A stretch of 64,000 nucleotides of DNA from SAR92 clade bacterium H231 (GTDB lineage: Bacteria > Pseudomonadota > Gammaproteobacteria > Pseudomonadales > Porticoccaceae), in contig JAOALC010000001.1 of NCBI GenBank assembly GCA_025153775.1, forward strand, positions 744,001-808,000, read 5' to 3'. Below the pieces are notes generated by a model. The model was not told the origin of the DNA. It made no database searches and was given only the letters and a program-made list of their open reading frames with translations. Both the position numbers and the translations under genes were made by a program. This document shows positions 16,629 through 25,846 of the stretch, piece by piece. Position 1 is the stretch's first letter; the number at the start of each line of letters is the position of its first letter.

Positions 16629-18470
16629 ATGACCCAAGATTCATCTACCAGCGGTGTTGCCACCTACGCCAGACTCCTTGGTTATGTGAGGCGCTACTGG
16701 CTAGCCTTTGTAGTCAGCATAGCTGGCTTGGTGCTTCACTCTGCTGCCGAGGTGGCCTTTGTCGACTTGCTGGGCTATATCACCGATACAGTTGCCACCA
16801 TCACTGGCTCTGGGGATTCTGAGTCCAGTTTGCCCTCCACCGGCCTGACCGCCTTTTTTGCAGGTCTTATATTTGGTGAATCTATAGCGGACAAAAGCTG
16901 GATGGTAATTCCGGTGTTTTTAATTCTGGTCAGTCTGATTCGCGGTCTGGGCTACCTGATAGGCAGCTATGGGTTGGCCTATGTGGCTAATTATCTGGTT
17001 CATGCGCTAAGAGTTGATATCCTAGATAAATACCTCAAGTTGCCCTTTGGCTTTTTTGATCGCTCTATGGCCGGTCACCTGGTGTCAGTGGTTACTTTTA
17101 ATGTTCAGCAGGTAACCGAAGCGGGCACCAAGGCGCTCAAGACCCTTTTGCAACAGGGTAGTTTAGTTATTGGGCTGATGGCCTACCTGTTCTATGTGAA
17201 TTGGAAGCTAACCTTATTTTTTATTGCCATTATGCCGCTGATTGCTCTGCTAGTTGCTCTGGTCAGCAAGCGTTTCCGGCTAATCAGTACCAGAATTCAG
17301 TCTGCGATGGGCGATGTCACCCATGTCACCCAGGAGGTGGTCAACGGCTATCAAGAAGTGCGTATATTTGGCGCTGAGAACTCTGAGCGGCACCGCATGG
17401 AGCTGGCCAGCCACAGCAATCGCCGGCAAAATATGAAAATGGCTCTCACCGAGGGTATCAGTAACCCATTGGTGATGCTGATAGTGTCTCTGGCCTTTGG
17501 CGCTATCACGGGTTTTATGCTTAACCCCTCTATTCTACAGACCATGACAACCGGCAGTTTTATTACTTTTTTGGTGGCTTCCGGCATGCTGATTAAACCT
17601 ATCCGTCAGCTGACGGAAATTAATAGCTCGATTCAAAAAGGTATTGCCGCGGCGGCCTCTATTTTTGAAATTATTGATTCAGAGGCTGAGGTAGATAGCG
17701 GCACTCTGCTCAGAGATTCTGTGCAGGGTGAATTTGAGTTTAGCAATATTAGTTTCGCCTATGAAAATAGCGATCGCCCTGTACTGAGTAATATTAGTTT
17801 CAAAGTGAGCCCGGGAGAGACTATTGCCCTGGTGGGTTCCTCTGGCAGCGGTAAGACCTCCCTGGTGGGTTTGATACCTAGGTTTTATAACCATGGCGAG
17901 GGCAGTATTCTGCTGGATGGGGAGGATGTTAATCATTATTCTCTGACTAATCTGCGTCAGCATATTGCGATAGTCAGTCAAAATGTGACCCTGTTTAATA
18001 GCAGTATCTACAGCAATATAGCTTACGGCGAACTGGCCGACCGCAGTCCCGAACAGGTGGAGGCGGCAGCCAAAGTGGCCCATGCCCATGATTTTATCGA
18101 GCGGCTACCTCAGGGTTACAACACAGATATTGGTGATGATGGGGTGATGCTTTCCGGCGGCCAGCGTCAGCGTATTGCCATAGCGCGAGCAGTGTTGAAA
18201 AATGCGCCAATTCTAATTCTGGATGAGGCCACCAGTGCACTGGACACAGATTCTGAGCGTCATATTCAGGCGGCTCTGGAAGCTCTGATGAAAGATCGCA
18301 CCACCTTTGTGATTGCTCACCGTTTAAGTACTGTGGAAAAGGCAGATCGTATCCTAGTGATGGAAGCCGGCGAGATAATAGAGCAGGGCAGTCACTCTGA
18401 CTTGCTGGCTCAGCAAGGTCGCTATGCTCAGCTTTATCAAAACCAGTTTGATGAGTCAGAGGCTGTCTAA
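16629..18470 (+). CDS. msbA: Lipid A export ABC transporter, fused permease/ATPase
   Basis: MsbA flips lipid A-core across the inner membrane. The 613-residue half-transporter has a six-helix membrane domain (about 20-330) and a nucleotide-binding domain with Walker A GSSGSGKTS, ABC signature LSGGQRQRIA, Walker B LILDEATSALD and the H-loop IAHRLS. It is longer than E. coli MsbA (582), mostly because of a Gly/Ser-rich insert after the first helix. Direct linkage to lpxK (2-base gap) supports MsbA and not another ABCB exporter. A structured stretch precedes it. Confidence 0.93.
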   Translation: MTQDSSTSGVATYARLLGYVRRYWLAFVVSIAGLVLHSAAEVAFVDLLGYITDTVATITGSGDSESSLPSTGLTAFFAGLIFGESIADKSWMVIPVFLILVSLIRGLGYLIGSYGLAYVANYLVHALRVDILDKYLKLPFGFFDRSMAGHLVSVVTFNVQQVTEAGTKALKTLLQQGSLVIGLMAYLFYVNWKLTLFFIAIMPLIALLVALVSKRFRLISTRIQSAMGDVTHVTQEVVNGYQEVRIFGAENSERHRMELASHSNRRQNMKMALTEGISNPLVMLIVSLAFGAITGFMLNPSILQTMTTGSFITFLVASGMLIKPIRQLTEINSSIQKGIAAAASIFEIIDSEAEVDSGTLLRDSVQGEFEFSNISFAYENSDRPVLSNISFKVSPGETIALVGSSGSGKTSLVGLIPRFYNHGEGSILLDGEDVNHYSLTNLRQHIAIVSQNVTLFNSSIYSNIAYGELADRSPEQVEAAAKVAHAHDFIERLPQGYNTDIGDDGVMLSGGQRQRIAIARAVLKNAPILILDEATSALDTDSERHIQAALEALMKDRTTFVIAHRLSTVEKADRILVMEAGEIIEQGSHSDLLAQQGRYAQLYQNQFDESEAV

Positions 18471-18472
18471 GC

Positions 18473-19540
18473 TTGTCTGGCGCAAAGAGTTTGTCTGTCG
18501 AGCAGCGACTACTGAGGGCCTGGTACAGCGACAGCTGGTGGCTGGTCTTTTTGCGGCCAGTAAGCTGGCTGTTTAGTGGCCTGGCTCGCGCGCGTCGCCG
18601 CCGCCTGCAGAACAGGTTTCAGGGCAGGGCATTTAAGGCCCCAGTGGCAGTTATAGGTAATATTTCTCTGGGTGGCAGTGGCAAAACCCCTACGATTATA
18701 GCTCTGGTAAAGGCGCTGGCGGCCAGAGGGATTAAAGCTGGTGTAGTCAGTCGGGGCTATGGTGGCCGCGCTCGGCGCTTTCCCCTCGAGGTTAAATTTG
18801 ACACAGATGTAACTCTCTGTGGCGATGAGCCCAAGTTACTTGCCCTTGAACTGAGCTCCTCGGGATGCCCAATTGTGGTGGCGCCAGACAGATTGATGGC
18901 AGTGGAATATCTGCTGGCCCTGACTGATGTGGATATTGTACTCAGCGACGATGGCCTGCAGCACTACAGCATGCATAGAGATCTGGAGATAGTCCTGATT
19001 GATGGTGCTCGAGGTCTGGGTAATGGTCGCACTCTGCCAGCCGGTCCGCTGCGAGAGCCAGTCGAGCGCTTATTAGAAGTGGATTTAGTGCTAATAAATG
19101 GCCAGGCAGACATCCCCGGAGTTCGCGCTGATGGGCGAATAGGGCTGCAGCCTAGACTATTTCGCCATCTGGCTTCCAATAAAACAGTGGCCGCCGATAA
19201 TTGGCGAGAGTCCAGAGTTGTTCATGGGGTAGCTGCTATTGGCAATCCTGAACGCTTTGCGGCCAGCCTCCAGTCTCTGGGGCTGGAAGTATTGCTCCAT
19301 GGCAGAGACGACCATAAGGTCCTGAGCCCAGGTGATCTTGAGTACGCTGACCAGTTGCCAGTGATAATCACAGCCAAGGATGCAGTTAAGCTAGGCGGGC
19401 CCATACCAGATAATCTTTGGGTATTGGATGTTGAGATGGTTTTGGAGCCTACATTTGTCGATGAGTTTATCGCGAAAGCCGGCCTGGTTGCACTGGACAC
19501 AGGGGCCGATCGATCTGCTGTTAATGATATACAGGACTAA
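18473..19540 (+). CDS. lpxK: Tetraacyldisaccharide 4'-kinase
   Basis: LpxK phosphorylates the 4' position of the lipid A disaccharide at the inner membrane. The 355-residue protein has an N-terminal hydrophobic stretch (about 20-40), the P-loop GNISLGGSGKTPT near residue 60, the family blocks SRGYGG and GDEPKLLA, and the DDGLQHY segment. The start is TTG 18473, 2 bases after msbA; a second in-frame TTG occurs at 18491. kdsB follows after 3 bases. In Pseudomonas a Trm112-like gene usually sits between lpxK and kdsB; it is absent. Confidence 0.94.
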   Translation: MSGAKSLSVEQRLLRAWYSDSWWLVFLRPVSWLFSGLARARRRRLQNRFQGRAFKAPVAVIGNISLGGSGKTPTIIALVKALAARGIKAGVVSRGYGGRARRFPLEVKFDTDVTLCGDEPKLLALELSSSGCPIVVAPDRLMAVEYLLALTDVDIVLSDDGLQHYSMHRDLEIVLIDGARGLGNGRTLPAGPLREPVERLLEVDLVLINGQADIPGVRADGRIGLQPRLFRHLASNKTVAADNWRESRVVHGVAAIGNPERFAASLQSLGLEVLLHGRDDHKVLSPGDLEYADQLPVIITAKDAVKLGGPIPDNLWVLDVEMVLEPTFVDEFIAKAGLVALDTGADRSAVNDIQD

Positions 19541-19543
19541 AAT

Positions 19544-20305
19544 ATGCAGTTTATAGTTGTGATACCGGCGCGTTATGGGTCGACCAGACTGCCGGGCAAG
19601 CCTCTGCGTGATATTGCTGGCCAGCCTATGATCCAGCGAGTCTGGCAGCAGGCCTGCAAAAGTGCAGCGGCCAGGGTGGTTATAGCCACAGACGATAGCC
19701 GTATTGAAGCTGCTGCATTGAAATTTGGAGCAGAGGTCTGCATGACTAGTGCAGATCATGTCTCTGGCACCGATAGGCTGCAGGAGGTGGCACAGCTGCT
19801 TGAGCTGGAGGACAGTCAGATTCTGGTTAATGTACAGGGTGATGAGCCGTTGATACCACCGTCGGTGATCAACCAGGTGGCGGCCAATCTGGAGGCCAAT
19901 ATTCAGGCCGGGGTAGCCACATTGTGCGAGCCGGTAAATACAGTTGAGGATTTCTGCAATGCCAGCGTGGTCAAGCTAGTTGCAGACGCAGAGGGTCTGG
20001 CTAGATATTTCAGTCGCGCGCCAATTCCCTGGCCCAGAGATCAGTTTGCCGATAATAGCAATGCGATGCCCGAGCCCAATATAGCGCGCCGGCATATAGG
20101 CATTTACGCCTACAGGGTCGCCGAGCTAACTAGATTTGTGGGTTGGCCAGTGGCGCCTACGGAGCAGGCTGAATCTCTAGAGCAGTTGCGGTTTATCTGG
20201 AACTCTGTGGCCATTCATGTGGCTGATGCTCTTGAGTCGGTTCCTCCCGGCGTGGATACCGAAGAGGATTTGCAGAAGGTAAGTAAATTGATAGGCTCAT
20301 TGTAA
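19544..20305 (+). CDS. kdsB: 3-deoxy-manno-octulosonate cytidylyltransferase
   Basis: KdsB activates Kdo with CTP, giving CMP-Kdo for the LPS inner core. It has 253 residues (E. coli 248). The nucleotide-binding loop [15 protein letters not shown] opens the protein, followed by [25 protein letters not shown] and SRAPIPWPR near residue 160. It is the third gene of the msbA-lpxK-kdsB run with 3 bases to lpxK, so the lipid A and Kdo steps are coexpressed. Confidence 0.96.
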   Translation: MQFIVVIPARYGSTRLPGKPLRDIAGQPMIQRVWQQACKSAAARVVIATDDSRIEAAALKFGAEVCMTSADHVSGTDRLQEVAQLLELEDSQILVNVQGDEPLIPPSVINQVAANLEANIQAGVATLCEPVNTVEDFCNASVVKLVADAEGLARYFSRAPIPWPRDQFADNSNAMPEPNIARRHIGIYAYRVAELTRFVGWPVAPTEQAESLEQLRFIWNSVAIHVADALESVPPGVDTEEDLQKVSKLIGSL

Positions 20306-20311
20306 CTGCAT

Positions 20312-20340
20312 TTTAATGACCTATATTTAATGCCTATAAT
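20312..20340 (+). promoter_or_regulatory. Putative promoter upstream of the phosphatase-murB run
   Basis: A perfect TATAAT (20335-20340) lies 17 bases after a weak TTTAAT (20312-20317) in an AT-rich 101-base gap. A perfect palindrome follows at 20359-20375, just downstream of the expected start of transcription. Confidence 0.4.
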
Positions 20341-20358
20341 CGCATATAAAACATGTAT

Positions 20359-20375
20359 TTAAGTAACTTACTTAA
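20359..20375. repeat. 17-base perfect palindrome, operator candidate
   Basis: TTAAGTAA, a central C and TTACTTAA form a perfect palindrome 19 bases beyond the TATAAT box. This is where a repressor would block initiation or clearance. It lies 31 bases before the phosphatase ATG. Confidence 0.55.
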
Positions 20376-20406
20376 TATTATACTTTAATTAATATCTGGC
20401 TGTTTT

Positions 20407-20907
20407 ATGAATAAAATTTCAGTGTTATTCGTCTGTCTGGGCAATATCTGTCGCTCGCCAACCGCCCATGCGGTTTTTCAGTCTATGGTCGATAGCCGCG
20501 GGCTTGGCGCGAAAATTTTGGTAGATTCTGCCGGTACTGGCGACTGGCATCTAGGGCATGCGCCAGATCAGCGTACCAGCGCTCAGGCAGCAGAGCGAGG
20601 CTACGATATGTCTGAGTTGCGCGCCCGCCTTGTAGAACCAAAGGATTTTGCGCAGTTTGATTATATTATTGGTATGGACCATGAAAATATCAGCAATCTA
20701 ATGCTGATGAGGCCTGAGGACTTTAAAGGTCAGGTTGAGCTGTTCCTCAGCTTTGCCCGCAAGCCTGAAAACAGAGATCAGGCTGTGGTTCCAGACCCTT
20801 ATTATGGCGGCGATAATGGTTTCGCACTGGTTCTGGATCTGGTCGAAGATGCTGCGGCTGGCCTGCTAGATCATATGGTTGCGCAGCTGGAGCAGGGCTC
20901 TCAGTGA
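20407..20907 (+). CDS. Low molecular weight protein-tyrosine phosphatase
   Basis: A 166-residue cytoplasmic phosphatase. The signature CX5R loop is VCLGNICRSP (Cys10, Arg16) and the general-acid aspartate lies in PDPYYGG near residue 128, as in Wzb/PtpA-type enzymes. Its target is unknown; partners of such enzymes are often polysaccharide tyrosine kinases, but none is encoded here. The stop overlaps the murB start (GTGA). The position between kdsB and murB is shared with Pseudomonas. The preceding AT-rich gap with a promoter-like box and palindrome suggests separate control from kdsB. Confidence 0.93.
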   Translation: MNKISVLFVCLGNICRSPTAHAVFQSMVDSRGLGAKILVDSAGTGDWHLGHAPDQRTSAQAAERGYDMSELRARLVEPKDFAQFDYIIGMDHENISNLMLMRPEDFKGQVELFLSFARKPENRDQAVVPDPYYGGDNGFALVLDLVEDAAAGLLDHMVAQLEQGSQ

Positions 20908-21923
20908 TTGAGATAGCCTCTCAGGTCAGCCTGCAAGGCTACAATACTCTGGCATTGCCCGCCTGTGCCGAGTATTTCTGCTCGGTCACCAGCGAACAGC
21001 AGATTGCTCAGGCCCTGGACTATGCCCGGAGTCATAATCTACAGGTGACCGCCCTGGGTGGCGGCAGTAATCTGCTATTGGCAGGGGATATAGCCGGGTT
21101 AGTTATCTATTTAGATCTCAGGGGCATCAACTGTGTGGACAGCTGTAAAGATTCAGTAACCATTGAGTTTGCCGCTGGCGAAAATTGGCATAAAGCCATT
21201 GAGTACTGCCTGCAGCAGGGTTGGTATGGCCTGGAAAATCTCTCATTGATTCCCGGTAATATGGGTGCGGCCCCTATTCAGAATATAGGCGCCTATGGTG
21301 TTGAGCTATGCGATCTGTTTGTTTCCTTACGAGCCATCAATATAGCCACTGGCGAGGTTCTGATAATGGACAGACAGGCCTGCGAGTTCGGCTATCGCGA
21401 CAGTATTTTTAAGCATAAATATAGTAACTGCTACCTGATTACCCAGGTCAGTTTGGAGTTATGGGCACAGCCCCAGGTCAATCTTCAGTATCCGGCACTG
21501 GCCGAGGCTCTGGCTGCTGAGAGCGAGCCAACGCCAGAGATGGTCAGTGCAGCTGTCTGTGCTATACGCAGCGCCAAGCTGCCCGATCCCGCGCAGATAC
21601 CCAATGCGGGAAGTTTCTTTAAGAACCCTATGGTGGATGCAGAACAGCTGAAGTCGCTGCTGGCAGATAACCCGAAGATGCCTTTTTACTCTGCAGACAA
21701 TGGCTGGTCCAAGGTACCTGCCGCCTGGTTGATCGACCAATCTGGGTTTAGGGGGCTGCGCTCGGGCAATGTGGGTGTGCACCGGGATCAGGCTCTGGTG
21801 CTAGTTAATTTTGGCGGCACTGGGGCCGAGCTGCTGGCGCTGGCCAATCGTATTCAATCTGAGGTGTTAGAGCGATTTGCTATTGCGCTGGAGATTGAGC
21901 CGCGCATCTATGGGCAGTCTTGA
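20904..21923 (+). CDS. murB: UDP-N-acetylenolpyruvoylglucosamine reductase
   Basis: MurB reduces UDP-GlcNAc-enolpyruvate to UDP-MurNAc with FAD and NADPH, the second committed step of peptidoglycan synthesis. The 339 residues match the longer E. coli-type (type I) enzyme. Visible blocks: LGGGSNLLL (FAD pyrophosphate loop), GLENLSLIPGNMGAAPIQNIGAYG, the GYRDSIFK segment, the NAGSFFKNP motif with the catalytic serine, and AAWLIDQSGF. It starts at GTG 20904, overlapping the phosphatase stop. Confidence 0.96.
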   Translation: MIEIASQVSLQGYNTLALPACAEYFCSVTSEQQIAQALDYARSHNLQVTALGGGSNLLLAGDIAGLVIYLDLRGINCVDSCKDSVTIEFAAGENWHKAIEYCLQQGWYGLENLSLIPGNMGAAPIQNIGAYGVELCDLFVSLRAINIATGEVLIMDRQACEFGYRDSIFKHKYSNCYLITQVSLELWAQPQVNLQYPALAEALAAESEPTPEMVSAAVCAIRSAKLPDPAQIPNAGSFFKNPMVDAEQLKSLLADNPKMPFYSADNGWSKVPAAWLIDQSGFRGLRSGNVGVHRDQALVLVNFGGTGAELLALANRIQSEVLERFAIALEIEPRIYGQS

Positions 21924-21935
21924 AGGGTTATTAGT

Positions 21936-22556
21936 ATGGATCTATTTGATCAGCAGATAATTCCAGTTCCCCTGAGCGCCGAGGCCGGCAAGGCTGAAAT
22001 AAGTTTTTGGCCCAACTGGTTATCTGGTACTGAGGCTGACGAACTACTGCAAACGGCGATTGATAAAACTCCCTGGCGCCAGGACAGCATTAGAATCATG
22101 GGCAAAATTATCCCTCTGCCAAGACTGCAAAATTGGTTCGGAGATCCCCAGACCAGCTATACTTATTCCAATATTCGCCTGCAAGCTGTGAGCTTTCCCA
22201 GCTGGATGGAGAGACTGAGACTTTCCGTGGAGCAGCAGACAGAGCAATCCTTTAACCGTGCGCTGGTGAACTATTATCGACATGGCCGCGACAGTGTGGA
22301 CTGGCATGCCGACGATGAGGCCGAGTTGGGGCCAGCGCCAGTAATCGCCTCGCTTAGCCTGGGTGCTGAGAGGGTTTTTCAGTTGCGCCACAATCATAGC
22401 AAAGAGCGATTATCGATCTCATTACCCCATGGTTCACTGCTGCTGATGGGCGCTGGCATTCAGGCTCACTGGCAGCACCGCATAGCCAAGGTGGCGGCGC
22501 TCCAGGAGCCCAGAGTTAACTTTACCTTCAGATATATGGAGAGCGGCTTAAAATGA
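21936..22556 (+). CDS. AlkB-family 2-oxoglutarate/Fe(II) dioxygenase
   Basis: A 206-residue dioxygenase expected to repair alkylated bases (1-methyladenine, 3-methylcytosine) by oxidative demethylation. The iron ligands are His124 and Asp126 in DWHADDE and His181 in WQHRIAK; Arg193 and Arg199 in RVNFTFR bind 2-oxoglutarate. The layout, including PLPRLQNWFGD, resembles ALKBH2/ALKBH3-type proteins more than E. coli AlkB. It lies 12 bases after murB and 6 bases before avtA. No Ada regulator is nearby, so induction by alkylation is not indicated. Confidence 0.9.
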   Translation: MDLFDQQIIPVPLSAEAGKAEISFWPNWLSGTEADELLQTAIDKTPWRQDSIRIMGKIIPLPRLQNWFGDPQTSYTYSNIRLQAVSFPSWMERLRLSVEQQTEQSFNRALVNYYRHGRDSVDWHADDEAELGPAPVIASLSLGAERVFQLRHNHSKERLSISLPHGSLLLMGAGIQAHWQHRIAKVAALQEPRVNFTFRYMESGLK

Positions 22557-22562
22557 CAGGAT

Positions 22563-23840
22563 GTGATTTTGAAACTATCTAAGTTTGGCGAAAAATTTAC
22601 TGCGGCTACCGGCATTGTTGAACTCATGGACGATCTGGGCACGGCGCTCAATGAAAACCCAGATATGATTTTTATGGGCGGCGGTAATCCGGGGCGTATT
22701 CCCGAGGCCGAGGCTATTTTTAAGCAGCGGCTGGAGTCTGTGCTGGCTGATCCCCAGCAGTTGCACAGTTTAATGGGCATCTATCAGTCACCCCAGGGGG
22801 ATAAGGTATTTCGTGGTCAGATCGCCAGCCTGCTGAAAAAAGAGTTCGGCTGGAATCTATCGGAGCGCAATATTGCCATCTCCAATGGTAGCCAGTCGGC
22901 GTTTTTTATTCTCTACAATATGCTGGCCGGCAGCATGCCAGATGGCAGCCATAAATCCATTCATCTACCCTTGGCTCCAGAATATATTGGCTATGGTGAT
23001 ATAGGGCTGGAGCAAAACTTTTTTACTGCCACCAGGCCAGAGATCGAGCTGCTCGATGGCAATCTATTTAAATATCATGTGGACTTTTCGGGGCTGGATA
23101 TTAGCAGTGAGACCACAGGAGCGCTCTGTGTCTCGCGCCCGACCAACCCCACAGGTAATGTGCTGACAGACGATGAGATAGAGCATCTGGATCAGATCGC
23201 TCAGGGCGCCGATATTCCTTTTATTATCGACGGCGCCTACGGTTTGCCATTTCCGGGCATACTGTTTAATAACGCCAAACCCCATTGGAATGACAATACT
23301 ATTTTGGTTCTTAGCCTGTCCAAGTTGGGGCTTCCCGGCGTGCGTACCGGCATTATTGTCGCCCGCGAGGATATAGTGCAGGCCTACAGCAATGCCAATA
23401 CAGTGGTTAGCCTGGCCTGTGGCAATTTGGGACCCACCATAGCTCGAGAGTTATTTAGCTCTGGCGAGATACTCAGTCTGAGCCGACAGCTAGTGGGGCC
23501 TTTTTACCAACAGCGTGCGGAGCAGGCGGTAAGTTGGTTTAGGGCAGCTCTCGGCGACCTGCCTTATCGTATTCACAGCCCAGAGGGGGCTATATTTCTG
23601 TGGCTATGGTTTGATGGCTTGCCCATTACCAGCCAAGAGCTCTATCAGCGGCTAAAGGCCCGAGGCGTGCTGGTGGTGCCCGGGCATAATTTCTTCCCCG
23701 GTATGGATTCTGGCTGGCGTCATCAGCAGGAATGTATTCGCGTATCCTATGCTCAGGACGGTAAAACCGTAGAGCAGGGAGTTCAGATTATTGCCCAGGA
23801 AGTGGCCGCTGCCTATCAGCAGGCCAGTCAGGCGGTCTAG
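22563..23840 (+). CDS. avtA: Valine-pyruvate aminotransferase
   Basis: A PLP-dependent fold-type I aminotransferase, 425 residues, matching AvtA (E. coli 417): LSKFGEKFTAATGI at the start, MGGGNPGRIPE, SNGSQSAFF, the SRPTNPTGNVL block, and the PLP-lysine motif SLSKLGLPGVRTG. AvtA exchanges amino groups between valine and pyruvate, forming alanine and 2-oxoisovalerate. The start is GTG 22563 or TTG 22569. With alaA at 9.8 kb the window holds two alanine-forming enzymes. It ends 18 bases before convergent pabB. Confidence 0.92.
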   Translation: MILKLSKFGEKFTAATGIVELMDDLGTALNENPDMIFMGGGNPGRIPEAEAIFKQRLESVLADPQQLHSLMGIYQSPQGDKVFRGQIASLLKKEFGWNLSERNIAISNGSQSAFFILYNMLAGSMPDGSHKSIHLPLAPEYIGYGDIGLEQNFFTATRPEIELLDGNLFKYHVDFSGLDISSETTGALCVSRPTNPTGNVLTDDEIEHLDQIAQGADIPFIIDGAYGLPFPGILFNNAKPHWNDNTILVLSLSKLGLPGVRTGIIVAREDIVQAYSNANTVVSLACGNLGPTIARELFSSGEILSLSRQLVGPFYQQRAEQAVSWFRAALGDLPYRIHSPEGAIFLWLWFDGLPITSQELYQRLKARGVLVVPGHNFFPGMDSGWRHQQECIRVSYAQDGKTVEQGVQIIAQEVAAAYQQASQAV

Positions 23841-23858
23841 GCAGAGATATTGGTGACT

Positions 23859-25247
23859 TTAGAGCTGCTCCAGACAGCTAAGCAGGGCTCTGATCTTGTT
23901 CATGGATTCTTCAAATTCCGCATCGGCCTCAGAGTCCGCCACAATGCCGCCGCCGCCCCAGCAGTGAAGGGAGGTCCCGTCGGCCACCAGGGTGCGAATG
24001 GCTATATTGGTATCCATGCGATTGGATGCGCTGATATAGCCAATACTGCCGCAGTATACCGAGCGCCTCACTGGCTCTAGCTCTTCAATAATTTCCATAG
24101 CCCGCTTTTTTGGCGCACCAGTAATAGAGCCCCCAGGAAAGCTGTCGCGCAGCAGGTCTAGGGCGGTGCGGTCAGAGCGCAGCACGCCGCTAACCGTACT
24201 CACCAGATGGTGAACATTGGGAAAACTCTCAAGGCTAAATAGCTTGGGGACACGAATACTACCGGGCTCGCAGTTTTTACCCAGGTCATTGCGCAGTAGA
24301 TCGACAATCATTAGATTCTCTGCTCGGTCTTTGCTGCTGTTAACCAGCTTTATAGCATTCTCCTGGTCTTCCTCAATAGTGGATCCACGCAGCATAGTGC
24401 CTTTGATGGGCTTGCTCTCCACGCTAATCCGCTCGTTTTCCCTATCAGTTTTAATAAAGCGTTCAGGTGATACTGAGAGAATTGCCTGGTCTGACCACTG
24501 CCAGAACGCACCATAGGGTGCAGGTGTAGCCTCTCGCAGTGCCAGGTAGGCCGGCCATAGATCGCCCTGGTACTCGGCACTGAGATGCTGGGTAAAGTTG
24601 GTCTGGTAGCAGTCGCCACTGGCAATATAGTCCTTGATGGTCGCTATAGACTGGCGGTAATAATCCTTGGTAAGAGTTGGCTTAAATGGCCCGCTCAGTT
24701 TAAACCTCTGGCTCTGAGCTAGATTATCATCACTTGCATTAGCCAGCCTTGAGCTGATATCGGCCTCAAGAGATGCAGGGCAGAGAGGATGGAAAAATAG
24801 CTGACTGCGCCGCGCCTGATGATTGACTACCAGACTCCAGAGATAGCGACCAACCCGCATATCCGGCAGGTCGGCAACTGTTGCAGCGGTACTGGGTATA
24901 TCCACCACAGAGCGACCCAGATCATAGCCAAAGTAGCCTAAAAGACCGCCCACAAAGGGAATATCTGGGCAGGGCTCAATATCCAGCATGGGTTGCAGTA
25001 GTTGCATAGCCAGCCGAAAGGGATCTTGCCTGGAGCTCTGACTACCATCAGCAGCTGTCACAGTGGTTAGCGCCCCTCTGGTTTCCAATAACTGATCTGG
25101 GCAGGCCGAGATAATATCGAAACAGCCCTGCAGGCTGCGCGGCTTGCCGCTGTCCAGCCAGATAGCTTCGGGCAGGTCACGGAGGGCGGCAAACAGCGCT
25201 GCGCTATCTTGCTGGTAGGCAATATCCCTGACTCTGACTGGCTGCAT
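23859..25247 (-). CDS. pabB: Aminodeoxychorismate synthase component I
   Basis: PabB converts chorismate and ammonia to 4-amino-4-deoxychorismate for p-aminobenzoate and folate. The chorismate-binding domain carries PIKGTMLRG, whose lysine distinguishes PabB from TrpE (PIAGT), then DRAENLMIVDLLRND and SFPGGSITGAPKKRAMEI. ATG 25247 gives 462 residues beginning MQPVRVRDIAY, fitting the family; the frame extends upstream to TTG 25322. The glutaminase partner PabA is not nearby, but PabC, which finishes the pathway, is at 43.5 kb. Confidence 0.92.
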   Translation of the reverse strand: MQPVRVRDIAYQQDSAALFAALRDLPEAIWLDSGKPRSLQGCFDIISACPDQLLETRGALTTVTAADGSQSSRQDPFRLAMQLLQPMLDIEPCPDIPFVGGLLGYFGYDLGRSVVDIPSTAATVADLPDMRVGRYLWSLVVNHQARRSQLFFHPLCPASLEADISSRLANASDDNLAQSQRFKLSGPFKPTLTKDYYRQSIATIKDYIASGDCYQTNFTQHLSAEYQGDLWPAYLALREATPAPYGAFWQWSDQAILSVSPERFIKTDRENERISVESKPIKGTMLRGSTIEEDQENAIKLVNSSKDRAENLMIVDLLRNDLGKNCEPGSIRVPKLFSLESFPNVHHLVSTVSGVLRSDRTALDLLRDSFPGGSITGAPKKRAMEIIEELEPVRRSVYCGSIGYISASNRMDTNIAIRTLVADGTSLHCWGGGGIVADSEADAEFEESMNKIRALLSCLEQL

Positions 25248-25390
25248 TTTGCTGGTCGCTTTTGGCTGTTGGCTTTGGACAACTGAAGCCGGTACTCTAA
25301 GTACTCTATTGACTTTACGCAATGGTCAATTGGCGGCATCAATGGTTTAATTTGACCAGCTGCAATCCACTGTTCTGAGGACGACCTAAG

Positions 25391-25846
25391 ATGTTGAAAA
25401 TACGCACTGCCTGCCTTGAAGATGCTCAGTTACTCAGCAGTCACAACTGTGCCATGGCGATGGAAACTGAAGACAAAATACTCGACCCTGTGGCTTCCCT
25501 GGCTGGTGTCGAGGGTCTTTTTGAGCGCCCCCAGTTTGGTTTCTACCTGGTTGCTGAAGTAGATTCTGTTCCGGCCGCTACATTAATGGTGACCTATGAA
25601 TGGTCCGACTGGCGCAATGGGTTGTTCTGGTGGATTCAGTCGGTCTATGTGAAAGCAGAGTTTCGCCGCCAGGGAATTTACCGCACCATGTACCAGCAGT
25701 TGCAGGCTATGGCTGAGGCTTCATCCATACCGGTCTGTGGTTTTAGACTCTATGCTGAGAGCCAAAATACCAATGCCCAGGCAACCTACAAAGACTGCGG
25801 CATGAAGGTTTGTGACTATGTGATGTTTGAGCAGGGAACCCCTTAA
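25391..25846 (+). CDS. GNAT-family N-acetyltransferase
   Basis: A 151-residue GNAT-fold acyltransferase. The acetyl-CoA loop is VKAEFRRQGIYRTMY near residues 91-105 (R/Q-x-x-G-x-G/A-like), preceded by the beta-strand WWIQSVYV and followed by AESQNTNAQATYKDCGM, the usual C-terminal part. The acceptor cannot be told from sequence. It ends overlapping the feoB 3' end by 4 bases on the opposite strand. pabB is divergent from it. Confidence 0.88.
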   Translation: MLKIRTACLEDAQLLSSHNCAMAMETEDKILDPVASLAGVEGLFERPQFGFYLVAEVDSVPAATLMVTYEWSDWRNGLFWWIQSVYVKAEFRRQGIYRTMYQQLQAMAEASSIPVCGFRLYAESQNTNAQATYKDCGMKVCDYVMFEQGTP

